Source: Thoreauomyces humboldtii (taxonomy: Eukaryota > Chytridiomycota > Chytridiomycetes > Spizellomycetales > Powellomycetaceae). Taken from it: DNA of 64,000 nt. Location: the NCBI GenBank assembly GCA_027596035.1, contig JADGJA010000012.1, positions 1 to 64,000 on the forward strand. The letters are read 5' to 3'. Of this stretch, positions 1-15,188 are shown one piece after another. The notes beneath the pieces were generated by a model. The model was not told the origin of the DNA and ran no database searches. It worked only from the letters and a program-made list of their open reading frames with translations. The translations under genes and the position numbers were made by a program. Each line of letters starts with the position of its first letter. Position 1 is the stretch's first letter.

Positions 1-181
1 GCGCCTGCAGACATGCAGGCCAGTAGTGGATAGACGATACAGGTCCAGAGGGATCGATGGCCCAGGCAAGACCTTCTGTAGCCCGCTCGAAAGAGCCCGC
101 GCAAGAGCCACGACATGGGTCGTCTGGGGCCGCCACCAGATGCGGTGACCGAGGTCCAGACACGCGGCAAAGGCAGCAGTC

Positions 182-921
182 TCAGATCTCGTCGATATCG
201 AACTCGACGTTGACCTCTGGAGAAAGGGAATGCGTAATGCGCCGCGTGAGAAAAAGCTGAAGAGCCAAACGCTTCACAACGCTTAGCTGCGACCGACCTT
301 CGTCCGAATCCTCCATGATCTGGGTGTCGTTGATCTTGATGTGGTCTGGCAGCTCTCCGTAAGACTTGAGCATACGGGCTTCATCAGGCGTGTACTTGAG
401 GATGACGTCGGCCTTCGAGTCTTGGTAGTCTCGCAGACCGAGGAGGATAAGGTCGCCTTGCGTGATCCTACGACCAACAAGTATGAGATGACGGGGTGCT
501 CATCGATGCGGGTCAAAGTATCCTCGGGAAAACCCTGAATCCACTTACCAGACCTTCTTTCGGAAGGCACCACGGATATGTGCTAGCCGCTTTTCGCCGT
601 CGGCTCCCTGTGCCTCCACCCATCCATTCCCAACCATCTTGGTCACCGTCGCATACTCCTGACCATCCTCCTTGAAGACGAGCTCACGCTTCTCCGACTC
701 ATTCTCGTTCTTTCCCCTGTGAAAGGGTGTAAGGACAGTGACCGTGTGAGCACAGTCATGATGTCCCCTCGAGGCTTACTAGCCAGAAACCCTCGAGGAG
801 ATCAGGCCAAGCCATTTTGCCGAGGGAGTCTGGAAGGGCCTGGGATGGGAAAAGAGGAAAGGCATGTATTGGGAGCGTACCTCTTTCTGTTCTTGCCTCC
901 CTTTCCCTTGTTCTTTGGCAT
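182..921 (-). CDS. TIF11: Translation initiation factor eIF1A
   Basis: eIF1A binds the 40S A site and promotes scanning and start-codon selection with eIF1. The product begins [20 protein letters not shown], the basic N-terminal tail typical of eIF1A, and continues into the OB fold ([56 protein letters not shown]). Exons on the minus strand are 921-881, 716-549 and 467-182. The last exon probably contains a further 81-base intron (297-217), because eIF1A tails are short and acidic and the end [10 protein letters not shown] fits only after it. That segment is in frame and has no stop, so retention would give 164 aa against 137 aa when spliced. The gene diverges from PRP16 across 275 bases. Identity is clear; the C-terminal splice is uncertain. 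Confidence 0.93.
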
Positions 922-1196
922 GGTGCTCTGGAGTTTGGAGGGATGCAACAAGACGAAGGGATGCGTCGTCAACGGCCGAGAGCCCAAGCAACCGGGAGGA
1001 CGCTGTGCTGTGGCTGGTCTCTTTGTTTCGTTTTGAGTGACTCTGTGCGACGCAGTTCCCACCCGACTTCCGTTCCACTTTCGAGGTTCTTTTCGCAGTG
1101 GCATCTGGACGGATGGTTGGCAGATCGCTTAGGTGAAAACCACTAGGAAACAAGTATCATATCCATACGTCAACACCTTGATTCGTCTTTGTGTGC
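922..1196. promoter_or_regulatory. Divergent promoter region between eIF1A and PRP16
   Basis: This 275-base gap lies between two start codons facing away from each other, so it must hold both core promoters and both 5' leaders. I see no clear TATA box. This suggests a shared TATA-less housekeeping promoter, which is inference from layout only. Confidence 0.5.
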
Positions 1197-5435
<4,239 letters not shown>

Positions 5436-5568
5436 GACCGCGTGTGTGTTCTTCAACATTTTTTAGAATCTTGATCATTGTTCCGGCACGAACAAGCGCT
5501 TCCCGCGTTCACGTTCCTGCGGAGAGGGAAGGTGGAGTGATCTGATCCGTGGACTTGTCCAGTTTAGT

Positions 5569-5992
5569 ATGTCCAGAGGCGACATAATGCTCTCCACAGT
5601 CTCTTGGAAGGACCCAAGTTGGCTCTGTTCAACCTAACGCTCCGCATACGCTTCTTCTGGATTGTGTCATGTGATGCAGCCGCCGCGAATGAGAACTTGA
5701 CAAGCCTCACTCGCTACGTCTATGCTGGTTACGGTACATCCCTACTCGCTGGGATGTGGATGATGTCCCTCAGAACGTGCCTACAGGCATTTTCAACAAC
5801 AATGTTCAGAAGGTCTCCAAGGTTGGATCATCAATGGGACACCGGCACCCCAATGCATTCGAACCCATTGCCCATAATTCACATGATTTCATCTTTGGTA
5901 TGTTGACGCAACAACCTTTTCAGGAGAAACGGAAACCAAGGTCAGCAAGATTGGTCGACAAAGTACGTTTCCCCGTCACTCCAGTCATATGA
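5569..5992 (+). CDS. Predicted 102-aa protein of unknown function
   Basis: A three-exon model (5569-5617, 5680-5733, 5787-5992) gives a continuous 102-aa product starting MSRGDIMLSTVSWKDP. Exon 2 gives ENLTSLTRYVYAGYG and exon 3 gives IFNNNVQKVSKVGSSMG, then HRHPNAFEPIAHNSHDFIFG and a basic tail ending at TGA. The 53-base second intron has a GTAC donor and a CTACAG acceptor. The first donor (GTTGGC) is weak, though a CCTAAC branch-like site precedes its acceptor. No signal peptide, membrane span or known domain is seen. The length and Asn/Gly/His-rich loops recall small structural axonemal proteins, but that is a guess. It starts about 130 bases after PRP16. Exon 3 is also open upstream, so the second intron may be retained in some transcripts. 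Confidence 0.45.
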
Positions 5993-6925
5993 AGAGCTCA
6001 GTAAAATAGTTTGTCTATCTCATGTGAGGCATTGCCCCGCATTCGGATTTAGCATGAAAATTTGTTCATCTTCGCCCTCCTTTTCGTGTGTGTGCTTCCG
6101 TAAACCAGGTGAAGGTAGGACATGTATGAGTAACGTGGGCTCACCTTTTGTCTAACCTTGCAAAGCCGACTAGGTAGAACGAAGCGCGCAAGGACACGAG
6201 ATCGAAGGTCCAAGTGAACTTCCGTGAGAGCTGACCGGACATCAGATATGCCCGGCGCTAGCTTCCCAGGGATCAGGACGTTCGACGCATGTCTGGATAA
6301 GGAGAAGGAGAAAAGATAGAAAGGATAAGTCGATCTGGTCTGAGATAAGGTTGTTCCCTCCTCTCTTTCTCTCCAGTCTTCTTCGAAGTGGGTCAGGTTA
6401 TGTTGTTTCTCATCAATGAGGCCTTACGGGCCTGTATATAAGCCAGCGCCCGTTCGGCCCCCATGGTCAGTGCTTGACTCTATTAAATAATATCATCTTT
6501 CCACCTCGTCGAAGACGACTTGAGGGCGAGTCGCCGAGAGAGAGAGACAGAGAGACGGAGACACGCGGATGGCGGCGGTTCCAGGAAGGTGATTGCTTAC
6601 CTTTGCTTTCGTGAACCGGCGGGGTGGGAATGGAGATTGAAAATGCAGGGCAAGCCGAACTCGTTACGGCCCCTTTTGTAGGGAAGAAAAACTGTCCATG
6701 TGGCACAGCAGGGAAGATTGGCTGTGCCACGCGGTCGACTCACTCCGCCTTTGACAGCGACTGTGTACGGCACGAGCTGGCACGCCGGATGGGCCGTATG
6801 TATAACGTATGGGTGAAGAAAAGGGTATTCATTTCAAATTAGCAGTCGTTCAATCGTTCAGGTGCTGGGGTAAGGCAGCGGGGTATATAATATCTCTAGC
6901 TATATGGGAGGGTGCTGCTAAGCGT
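5993..6925. other. Intergenic stretch, no gene recognised
   Basis: About 930 bases lie between the predicted small gene (+) and the end of the LURP-one-related gene (-). Short open frames exist on both strands, but none has a recognisable protein or a convincing splice model. A TATATAAG sequence near 6435 is the only promoter-like element noticed. Confidence 0.4.
6435..6442 (+). promoter_or_regulatory. TATA-box-like sequence
   Basis: TATATAAG is followed about 30 bases later by an ATG at once followed by GTCAGT, which could act as a splice donor. No convincing downstream coding exon was found, so any transcript from here is hypothetical. Confidence 0.25.
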
Positions 6926-7671
6926 CTACAAGTTGACATTGATGGTTCGCTCCTGCTTCTTGGCCTTCTTCTCCTCAAGTTCCTCGTATGCCATGACCAT
7001 GGTGGTGGCAAGAACCATGTCCATGCCGGGGCAGACACGGAGGACGAACGACTCGCCACTGTTCATGAACTGAGTGGGGCAGACCGCGATTTCTGGGGAA
7101 AGAATAAGCGAACCTATCAGCAACGATTTCAAAGAAAACGGATTGAAATTCAGCAGGGTCTAGGCTCACCTCCAACGATAACGCGGTTGTTCTTTCCCTT
7201 GCATCCACGGTCAAGGTAGAGGGTGCAACGCTTCTGGACGAGGGATCCCTTGCAGATGAGCTCGCAGACCTCCTGGTCGGCCTCGTTGACGAACTTGACC
7301 GAGAGCTTGGGACGGATGAAGGTGAACCGTTCGCAGATCATGAACATCTTCTCCTTGGTGTCCTTGCCGCGGAAGACGGACTGCTTCATGCGGTACGAGA
7401 GGAGCTTCTCCTTCATGACGAGGATGGGCTGCTTGTTGAGGTCAAGAATGTTCTTCTGCTCGCGGATGGTGAAGACGCGCCCCTTGATGTAGAAGTAGAG
7501 CTCGTTGGTGTAGGGATCGCGGACGTTGAAGTCCTCGCCGCTGAGAGCGCATCGCTTGTGCTTGAGGAGGAGGGTAGTGATCTGCTGGCTGCAGAACTTG
7601 GCATCAAAGGCGTGGACGGGCGAGGCGAGGGGCTGGAGCTCGACGCGCTGAACGGAAACTTGGTTGCCCAT
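6926..7671 (-). CDS. LURP-one-related (LOR, tubby-like fold) protein
   Basis: The product is 222 aa from two exons, 7671-7170 and 7092-6926. It starts MGNQVSVQRVELQPL; the beta-rich core follows, with LLKHKRCALSGEDFNVRDPY, FYIKGRVFTIREQKNILD, PILVMKEKLLSYRMKQSVF and a final strand/helix region YEELEEKKAKKQERTINVNL. This pattern matches the LURP-one-related family, whose fold resembles the tubby C-terminal domain and which is shared by plants, fungi and bacteria. The biochemical role is poorly defined; membrane or phosphoinositide binding is suggested only by analogy. MGNQ could allow N-myristoylation at Gly2, but this is inference. The intron has a GTGAGC donor and a CCCCAG acceptor. Confidence 0.85.
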
Positions 7672-8381
7672 AGTTGTTGAAAAAAAGTGGTTGAGTTGTG
7701 CGTTGAAGAGAAAGTAGAAGGGAGACCTAGGAGTTGCGAAGCTGTGTGATGATGTGATGATGTGATGAGATGGATGGGGATGAGACATATCCTCATCGCC
7801 TTTTGTGCGATTTCGAACGAAGTTAGACGAACCTACAGCAGCATGGACAAGGCGTGCGGGGCGTGTTTCGCTCCGACAGAGTCTGTCGAACCCGGCGGTG
7901 CGCTCCTTAGGAGTATGTACTATTTTGGGTCCATGGATGTGCATGGGCACCTGTCTTCGAGATTGAGGACATTCACTATAAGCATGGAGATTGGCGGCTG
8001 AATGGGTTTTGCGTCTCCGAACGCCACGCGATTTGGAACGTTTCAGTATTGAAGCATTCATGGAAGAATGCGATAGCTCTATAGAATAAAAGTATTTCAG
8101 TTCAAACATGCCGATCTGCGGCTGAATGGCCTTTGCATCTCAGCGAGCAGGGGTCGTGGAGATTGTCGTGGAGCTCTCGCCCACTTAGCAACTCATGGAT
8201 ATCAGGGACCTTCCGGGGTCGGATGGAACGTGACGCCCCACCCACCACCAGAGCCTCCGTGACTATGAACATAGACCGGGCGTTACATGTCAACGTGAGA
8301 ACAAGGATTAGTGTAGGAGGAGAAAAGTGTATACAATTGAATAGAAAGCATCAGGTGCAGGTAGGTATATGAGTGACCAAA
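7672..8381. other. Intergenic stretch upstream of the LOR gene, with a diverged direct repeat
   Basis: No gene is recognised. The part next to 7671 holds the LOR promoter and leader, with imperfect GTGATGAT-type repeats around 7745-7775. Two copies of a 24-base element lie at 7994-8017 and 8118-8141. Confidence 0.45.
7994..8141. repeat. Pair of 24-base imperfect direct repeats
   Basis: Copies at 7994-8017 and 8118-8141 both start gcggctgaatgg and end in a tctc block, with 21 of 24 bases matching by eye. They are 124 bases apart and lie outside genes. They could be paired regulatory sites or an old duplication. Confidence 0.5.
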
Positions 8382-11300
8382 CTAAACAGGTGGGAGATCG
8401 GACCAGGAGAAGTGCGCACAAGGGAATAACCCAACCGAGGATCCTCCGGCAGCAGCCGCCGTGGACCCGACCGCGGGCCCTTGTGATTTGCGCACGCCAG
8501 GTGGCACAAACACCACGTCGCGAACGTCCTGTCCTTCCGGGGGTGCGAGGTCCGAGGCAAATGTTTTGGCGCATTCTGCGCACACGCCTATAGAGGATGC
8601 GTAGATGGTGGTTGCTGCGGCAAGTAAACGCGTTCGAGGGGGATGATGAAGGGTGGATGAGGTCGCGGACACGGAAGTTCGGGGAACGCCAAGAAGCGCT
8701 GGAAGATCGAGTCCTGCCGCGAGGTGGCGTGCGTGTGTACTTTGAGCATGGGCGGTGAGATCAGCGGTGAGGGCACATAAAGGTGCGAGGAGAACCGGAT
8801 AGACGGCGTTGCCTGAAGATGCGGTTGATGTCGGTGGTATTGGTGCAGACTCGATGCCGCCGGCAGCATCTAATCCCAGTCGATGAAGTGCTTTAAGTAC
8901 GATCCCGACAACGCCTTCGCCTGCGAGAGGATCCAACTTGACGGAGGCGTGGGGTATTTGCACAGGCAGTGGTTCGGCGTAGGAATCCCGGGCAGCCACG
9001 CCATGTTGCTGATGGTGCCCGTTCACCGGCGCGATAGAGGGTGCTCGATCCATGTGGAATCCGAGAACATCCTTTGCTGACTTTGCGAAAGCTCCGCCAG
9101 CCTCCTCATAATAAAGACGCCTGAAGGCGTCTGTAACACGTTCACTTCCTGAATTCTCTGCGGATGCCACTAACCAGGCAACCTTGCCACCGGTAATCGC
9201 TGTAACGGCGCCCTTTTGCTTGACCATGTCTAGTCCGCCCTTGGAGGCATCCAGCGTCATACCAGCGGCTGGAACTGCCGCGACCGCTGCTGCGGAACCT
9301 ACTCCAGTCGACCCGGAGTACAGTAGCGTTTCCACAGTGTGGACCCTGATCTTCAGAATAGCGTCGAGCGCTGCTCGACACCCTTCCAGCAGCTCAGTTA
9401 GGACGGAGTCGTTTAGTGAAGTTGGCTCGAGGTGCACGGGTAAGTCCATGGCGCGAAAGAGGCGGCGAACAGGTTCCAGCGCCATGACTGGAATACCAGT
9501 GCCGTGATCTAGAGTACCTGCGCTTGCTGGTGGGAAGAGTGGACGACTGGGATTCTCTTGCTGTAGGCGAGTAAGGACAAACAGCGCTTGAGTAAGAGTG
9601 AAGTACACGTGCGGATAGAGGAAGGCCGCAATGGCGCCAACGGGCGGCTCTTTGCCTTCTGCGTCAAGGGAGTCTGATCTCGCAGGGTCATGGGGACGGA
9701 TACCGTCGGCCCCCGGCGTAAAGAGATGAGCCGGTGGAACAACCGAAACGTCGTGCGTTGGCTCGTGAACAAGACGTGAAAGATAGTAAAGAGCAAGGTA
9801 TGGTTGATGAAGAAGGACGTAGCCGACAGCTGTAATGTGTTGGCGTGAGAAATTGAAGCTTTAAAGGGTTCTATCACACGCTTACCCAGATTTGCCATGA
9901 CAAAGTCGCGTCCAATCCAATCGTGGCTTTCCCTGAAGAGCTTTTCGACTTCGTAAAGTGCGAGAATGCCCTGGTCGAACAGCGGCTGACCCAGGATCTC
10001 AGGAGCATGTTCGTCAGGTGCACCTGTAGCCCAGTTGACCGTCTCCAACCGTGGCGGTCCCCAGTACTTGCGACACTCATCCAGATTATCAGCGGCAGCT
10101 CCATCCGAAGACGCCAAGGGCCCTTTGATCTCGTTTGCCCACTGCAAAGCGTTAACGACCTTCCCAACCTCGACGGAGAGGCACCCGAGGTTAGCCTCCT
10201 CTTTTGCCCTGCCAATGCGATCTCCAATATTAGCATAAAGCTTTGCAGCGCGGTCATGGCAATCGAGGGCCAAGGGAATGCGACCCTTGGCGTAATAAGA
10301 GGTGCCGAGATTAGCCAGAGTAGCAGCTTCGGCAGCAGACACCTCGGTAGAGATGTCCTGCGGATTTGAGGAAAGAGACGCTTTGCGAGTGGACGTAGAC
10401 GCCAGGAGAAGCCTCGCAGAGTAGAACGTTACTATAGACTCTGCCTGCTTATGGGTGGCAAGTGCTTCATCGTCAAGACCGAGTTGCTGATGGCAAAGTC
10501 CGAGATGCGTGAGGGATCTGGACTCGGCAAGAAGGGTCTGTCGATGCAAGTACGAAAGCTTTATCTTCGTCTTGGTCGAGGGGCCTGCATCGCTAAAGGC
10601 AGCACTTTGGGTTGAACCGGTCTCGGCATCGGTAGTGCTTCCTGCCACGGAGCCTGAAGAATCAGCTCGTAACGAGGCTATCGATGCCACTTTCGGCAGA
10701 GAGGCAGATGATGTAGTTCGCTGCAGGTTCCCTAAAGTGAACTGCGCTGGCAGAGGATACTCTTCCAGCACCGCTTCGGCCAAGCGTTTGCACATATCAT
10801 GGTACTGTATGGCTTCCTGATACTGTCCTAGACAGTAATGCGCATTCCCGAGATTCGTCGTAAGCTGAAGAAACCAAACCACAATGGGTGGCCCCTGTGA
10901 GGCATCCAGAGCAACATCTATCCCACGTGCCGCGGTGGACAGAGATGATAACGATGACGTCGTGCTGTGGTTACCACCGACGCCCATGTTGAGCCCGGGT
11001 CCAACCCCATCCTCGGGTTCGACGTCAGAGTCAATGTCCGCGTGCCGCATGACCAGCTGCAACCAAAGTGAGTTGGATTTCCATGCAGCTTCCTCAACGT
11101 AGCGCGTTGACAAATCCCAGGATTCCCGAAGATCGCTTAAGCTTTCCTGAAGGTGGCCCAAACTTCGGAGAGCGCAGCCCATATTAGAAAGAGCTTTCGC
11201 CTCTCTCAGCAGGTCCTTCTCCTTAACAGCCAACTCTCGCGCTTGCCGCCATTTTCCCAGCGCTTCCTCCACGTCATGGCGCGGGGCGGCGTACGCGGTG

Positions 11301-12205
11301 GCTCCTTCATCCAGAAGCGTATCAATGTTGGGCCTTTGAACCGACGCGTTTCGACACGGAATCATGAAGGCACTGGACCGAGGTGGAATAAACGGCGCTC
11401 CAGACCGCACGCTTGGATCAGATCCTTGCCGCGCGAGTCGGGGATTATCAATGGTATCGTCGAAAGGGTCAGAATGCGACGAAGCTTCACTAATGGAATG
11501 TCGGTGCGGCCGCGCCTGCGATTCCGGAGAGTCCGCAAACGAAAGCGGCCTGCGAGGAAGATCAGGTGCGTCCTGGTTGTTTTGAAAGAACTGAGGTTCC
11601 GGAAACGCTTGAGTAGACGGAACATACGGCATGTCCGTAGATGTGGTAAAGGGAGTATAAGCCTGGGGAATCGCCGCATGTTGGTATGGATTTGATGGAA
11701 ACTGCTGTTGCTGTTGAGAGTACTGCTGTTGCTGATAAGGGTCCAGGGACTGATAGGTACCGTTGGGATATCCGTACGTTGTCGTTGGACGAGGGACCTG
11801 AACGGACTGGCGTTGATTGGGCTGGGGATTCGGGAACTGCAAAGGATACCCCTGCTGCTGATGGGAATATGGGGAGGAAACGGGCACAGTGCGTCTCGGC
11901 GGCGGCAAGAAGGAGTTCCGTCCGCCCGGTGGGATAGGTGGCGCGCCCGGGAACGCTAACGCAGAGGCTCCCCGAGACGGGATGCTGACAGTAGCCCCGG
12001 AGGACACGCGAGGAGCAATATGTGGCCCAGGCCCTGGAGAGGGTACCGTCGCTGATCTGTTGATTTCATATGGCGGTGGGGTATACTGTTGTTGCGGCTG
12101 CTGCGTTGTCCCGCCGCGGGCCAAGCGTGCTGGCGGAACGTTGCGGCGAGGTGGAATGAAGACCTTTCCGGAAGATGAACCGCCCTGCGGTTGCTGACCG
12201 GACAT
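8382..12205 (-). CDS. Large TPR-repeat protein with low-complexity N terminus
   Basis: Two exons (12205-9886 and 9829-8382) encode 1255 aa. The first 300 or so residues are Pro/Gln/Ser-rich and look disordered, with poly-Gln runs. After that come several TPR-like helical pairs, such as EALGKWRQARELAVKEKDLL with ALSNMGCALRSLGHLQESL, LGLCHQQLGLDDEALATHKQ, and AATLANLGTSYYAKGRIPLA with RAAKLYANIGDRIGRAKEEA. Repeats spaced like these resemble the GPSM2/TTC28 class of scaffolds, but I cannot assign an orthologue. The C-terminal third is Ala-rich and contains a lone GVCAECAKTF motif. No catalytic domain or membrane span is seen. The 56-base intron has a GTAAGC donor and an ACAG acceptor. A role as a protein-interaction scaffold is inferred from the TPRs. 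Confidence 0.88.
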
Positions 12206-12670
12206 CGTAAGCCTCAGTCACTATACCAACAATCTCGCAGTCCGATGGTTATGACAAGGTGGTGTGGTAGAATCCTGTGTCGGCGATCGTTAAGAATTTC
12301 GGGACGGGGAAAGTCGGAAAGGGGCTTCGCGAACAAGCCGATCAGATTTTTTGCAGTTTGCAACTAGGGTGCGGATGGCATTTGACGATGCGGAGTCTGG
12401 CGCTTGACAGACCGGACAATGGGAGGAAGGGCAGGTGCACTTCAAAATGCGTCGCGAGCGATACAGTACGGGCAATGACGGGTTTTTTGGTTTTGGGGTG
12501 GTGAATGTGGATCGACCCTTTCCTCCGGCACAACGGCACCCACCACTCTCTCTTCACTTGTGCCACATTGTGTCACTGAAACGGTTCGGCTACCAGTAAC
12601 ACTCAACCATGACATTCGGACGGATAGCGGAACAAAAGTGCAAGAAATCTTTTCCAGCCGTACTGTACAA
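12206..12670. other. Intergenic region, promoter of the TPR gene
   Basis: These 465 bases separate the TPR gene start from the end of the HIRIP3-like gene; both are transcribed leftward. No coding, RNA or repeat feature is seen. Confidence 0.4.
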
Positions 12671-13801
12671 TCAACGAGCTCCACTTCGACGCTTCGCCGA
12701 GACAACGTTGCTTGGATCAAGGTCCATGACCTCCTGTTTCCATTCCCGTTTTGCTTTCACTCGCTGACATTTCTCCTTGGTTGGCCTGTCAGCTATGCCG
12801 AGATCCGTCAGGATGGCTTTCACACGTTTGATGCGAGTCGGCCCATCAAGACCGTCGAACTCTTTTGCCCACTGCTTTTTGACTCCACACTGGGACAGAG
12901 TTCCAGAGTGGTGAGAACTTTCTCGAATTGCTGCTTACGGCCACAATTTTTGAAGATGCATACCATGGAAACGTATTTCTTCAACCCATCGATGGCCGTT
13001 TGATGCTTGGCGCTGATGGCGGCAGACTCCTTGTTGCCAACGGCCTTCTCCTTGCTGCGAACGGCCATCTTCGCTGAAGTAGGCGGCTTGATCTCCTTGC
13101 TGGACTCCCCTTCCGATTGGTTTTCTGCGTCCTCTTCGTCACTTGCCAGGATACGTCTCCGCTTGGGCTTCGTTCTTCCGCTGGGTTTTTTACCCCGATC
13201 AGAAGGAGAGGGCGGTGCGGGAGATGCGTCCCGATCCGCCTCGGCTAGCTCAAGTTCAATGTCCTTGGTTGCTGGCTTCTCTTGCGGGGGTGTCGGCTCT
13301 CGCAAAGTCGGAGACGGAGGTTCGCTCGCATCGTCCGACTCGCTGGCATCAACAGCCGGCGAAGTATGTTTTGAATCACTACTGTCGTCGCTCTCGACGA
13401 TTTTTCGAGATTCCGCTTTTCGCTTTCTCGTAGGTCGCTGTGGGGGAGTATCGGACGTCCCAGGACCAGATACGGCGTTCAGAAAAGTCTCAACACACTG
13501 CTTTACGAAGCTCTTCTGATTCGCCTACGGGACCGATGAGTTTGAGAGGTCCGTTGCTATGAGACCTGCACATCAGTAGTGGGCGCTCGCTACCTTGTCC
13601 AGAGATTGAATCGGAAGGCCAACTCGCTTTTCGGTTTCTCTCCGCACTTGACGCTCTGTGACCTTGCTGGTCATTGATGGTGAAGTTGGATATCAGCTTC
13701 ATCAATACGAGAGAAGTGGCAGCAACGAGAAGCCCAACTCACTCGAGGTCGCAATCCCGGAGGATTTCGAGAATGGTTTCTTCAAGATTGGGTTTCGACA
13801 T
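12671..13801 (-). CDS. HIRIP3: HIRIP3-like histone chaperone (DEK_C N terminus, CHZ-type C terminus)
   Basis: Four exons (13801-13743, 13666-13594, 13524-12964, 12889-12671) encode 303 aa. The N terminus, MSKPNLEETILEILRDCDLD then KVTERQVRRETEKRVGLPIQ, has the helical pattern of a DEK_C domain. The middle is Ser/Asp/Glu-rich with a basic block KPSGRTKPKRRR, likely a nuclear localisation signal. The C terminus reads GLKKYVSMCGVKKQWAKEFD followed by RIKRVKAILTDLGI and PTKEKCQRVKAKREW. This matches the CHZ/HIRIP3 motif that binds H2A-H2B dimers. The assignment depends on joining exons 3 and 4; reading through the 74-base intron destroys the motif. A nuclear role in histone handling is inferred from the family. 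Confidence 0.85.
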
Positions 13802-15188
13802 TTCGACGATCTTGGGAAATGTCCACGATCGCGAGGACAAAAATCGACCCATCCCCGATGTGAGTCATCACCTGTCTGTCTGTGCCTTCGCTTTCCCTTT
13901 CCAACTGGCAGTTCGCCCGGGACTCTGTTGAAAAGAAAGCGTTCAGTGTCATTCATACTCTGGCGGATGCTTCCGGAGTTTCTTCCGAGGGACGATTCCA
14001 ATCTTCCAATTCATGTCTTGGACAGCAGTATTGTAGTGTCAAAACTTCATTTCCATTAGCACCATCGGTAGCGTGTACGGTAATCAGGAGGTGCCAAGCG
14101 AGTCCTTGGGCTGCCTGTCAAGTGTCGCGCAAAGAAAGGCATCGTGAGAAAAACACCGCAGAAAGTCCTGTCAACGCACCTGAGCGAGCATGGGCCAAGG
14201 CTTTTTTGCAGCGTTCTCTTGCACGCACAATCTGCGTCTTTGCCTGTCCTCCCGCACAAAGCATGGACTCCGTGGTCAGAATCAGTTATTTTAACTTCCC
14301 CCTTCGTTCCGAAAGCCACTGCATATGATCTTTTCATATAGAGCGGATCTGATGAAACCCTGTCAGGGAATTCTAGTCCTTGTGTTTCGAGTAATTTCCG
14401 TTCCTTGCCACCGTCCCGGAGCTGTGGGAAGCCGTCATCACAGCGCTCTTCTCCCTGCTGTCGGAACCAGGTGGCACCATCTGAAGCCCTGGCGATCGAC
14501 ATGGCCGCACTTCTCTCTCTCTCTTCTCGCATTCTTTTTCTTCCTTCCTCCTCGCTCCTCCTCCTCTTTGCCCTAATCAGAGCCAACTTTCTCTCTCACC
14601 TCGCCCCCGTTTCTATCGGTCATTTCCTTTCCTTTCCTCACTGCAGCGGGCCTTGGTATCCCTGTCCTTGCACATCCACTTCCCGCTCCCGGCTAAGGAG
14701 AGTCATAGCGACAGTCTGCTCAGAAGCGTCTCCAACTTAGAGCACCACTTTTTAATCTTGCGCCAGAACGTGGTGGTGTTGCTTTGCCGTCGGTCGCCGT
14801 CCACTATTCAAAGGACCAACCCTCCCGTCCTTTCCCTTTCTTTGCTGCTCATCTCCCACCAACGACCACTACCTCTCCTCTCACCGCCCTGTGTGCATCC
14901 GTGTGTGCTCCGCGCCTCGTCCCTGGCATTCCTCGCGTTCGGTCGTCGCCTTCTTACACCCCCTTCAAGGTCCCCCCGCCTCATCTCGCTCCCCCTCGAG
15001 CACTGCACGCTCTCGCCCACTGTACTTTACTTCGCCGTTCTCATTACGCAAACAGGCACAACAAAGCCGGTTGTCGTCCCTCTCGACCCGTTGCAGGAGG
15101 CTCTCTCTCTGCCTCTCCAACACACAAACACGATCCTGAAGGCGCCAAGCACAACTCGAGCGAGCAGAGCAGCAACAATCCACGCATC
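13802..15188. other. Long divergent intergenic region with a pyrimidine-rich tract
   Basis: About 1.39 kb lies between the starts of the HIRIP3-like gene (-) and the FAR1-type gene (+). No protein is recognised on either strand. A C/T-rich block around 14510-14575 and C-rich sequence up to 15188 probably form the promoter and a long 5' leader of the downstream gene. Confidence 0.4.
14511..14575 (+). promoter_or_regulatory. C/T-rich tract upstream of the FAR1-type gene
   Basis: The tract is almost entirely C and T, with runs of CTCTCT and TTCCTTCCTCCTC. Such tracts are common near transcription starts in filamentous fungi, so it may mark the start of the transcript beginning upstream of 15189. 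No TATA box is obvious. Confidence 0.35.

Noticed and set aside
5898..5985. Two very short introns (26 and 22 bases) in the 102-aa gene
   Set aside because: They are shorter than any other intron here, and the frame is open without removing them.
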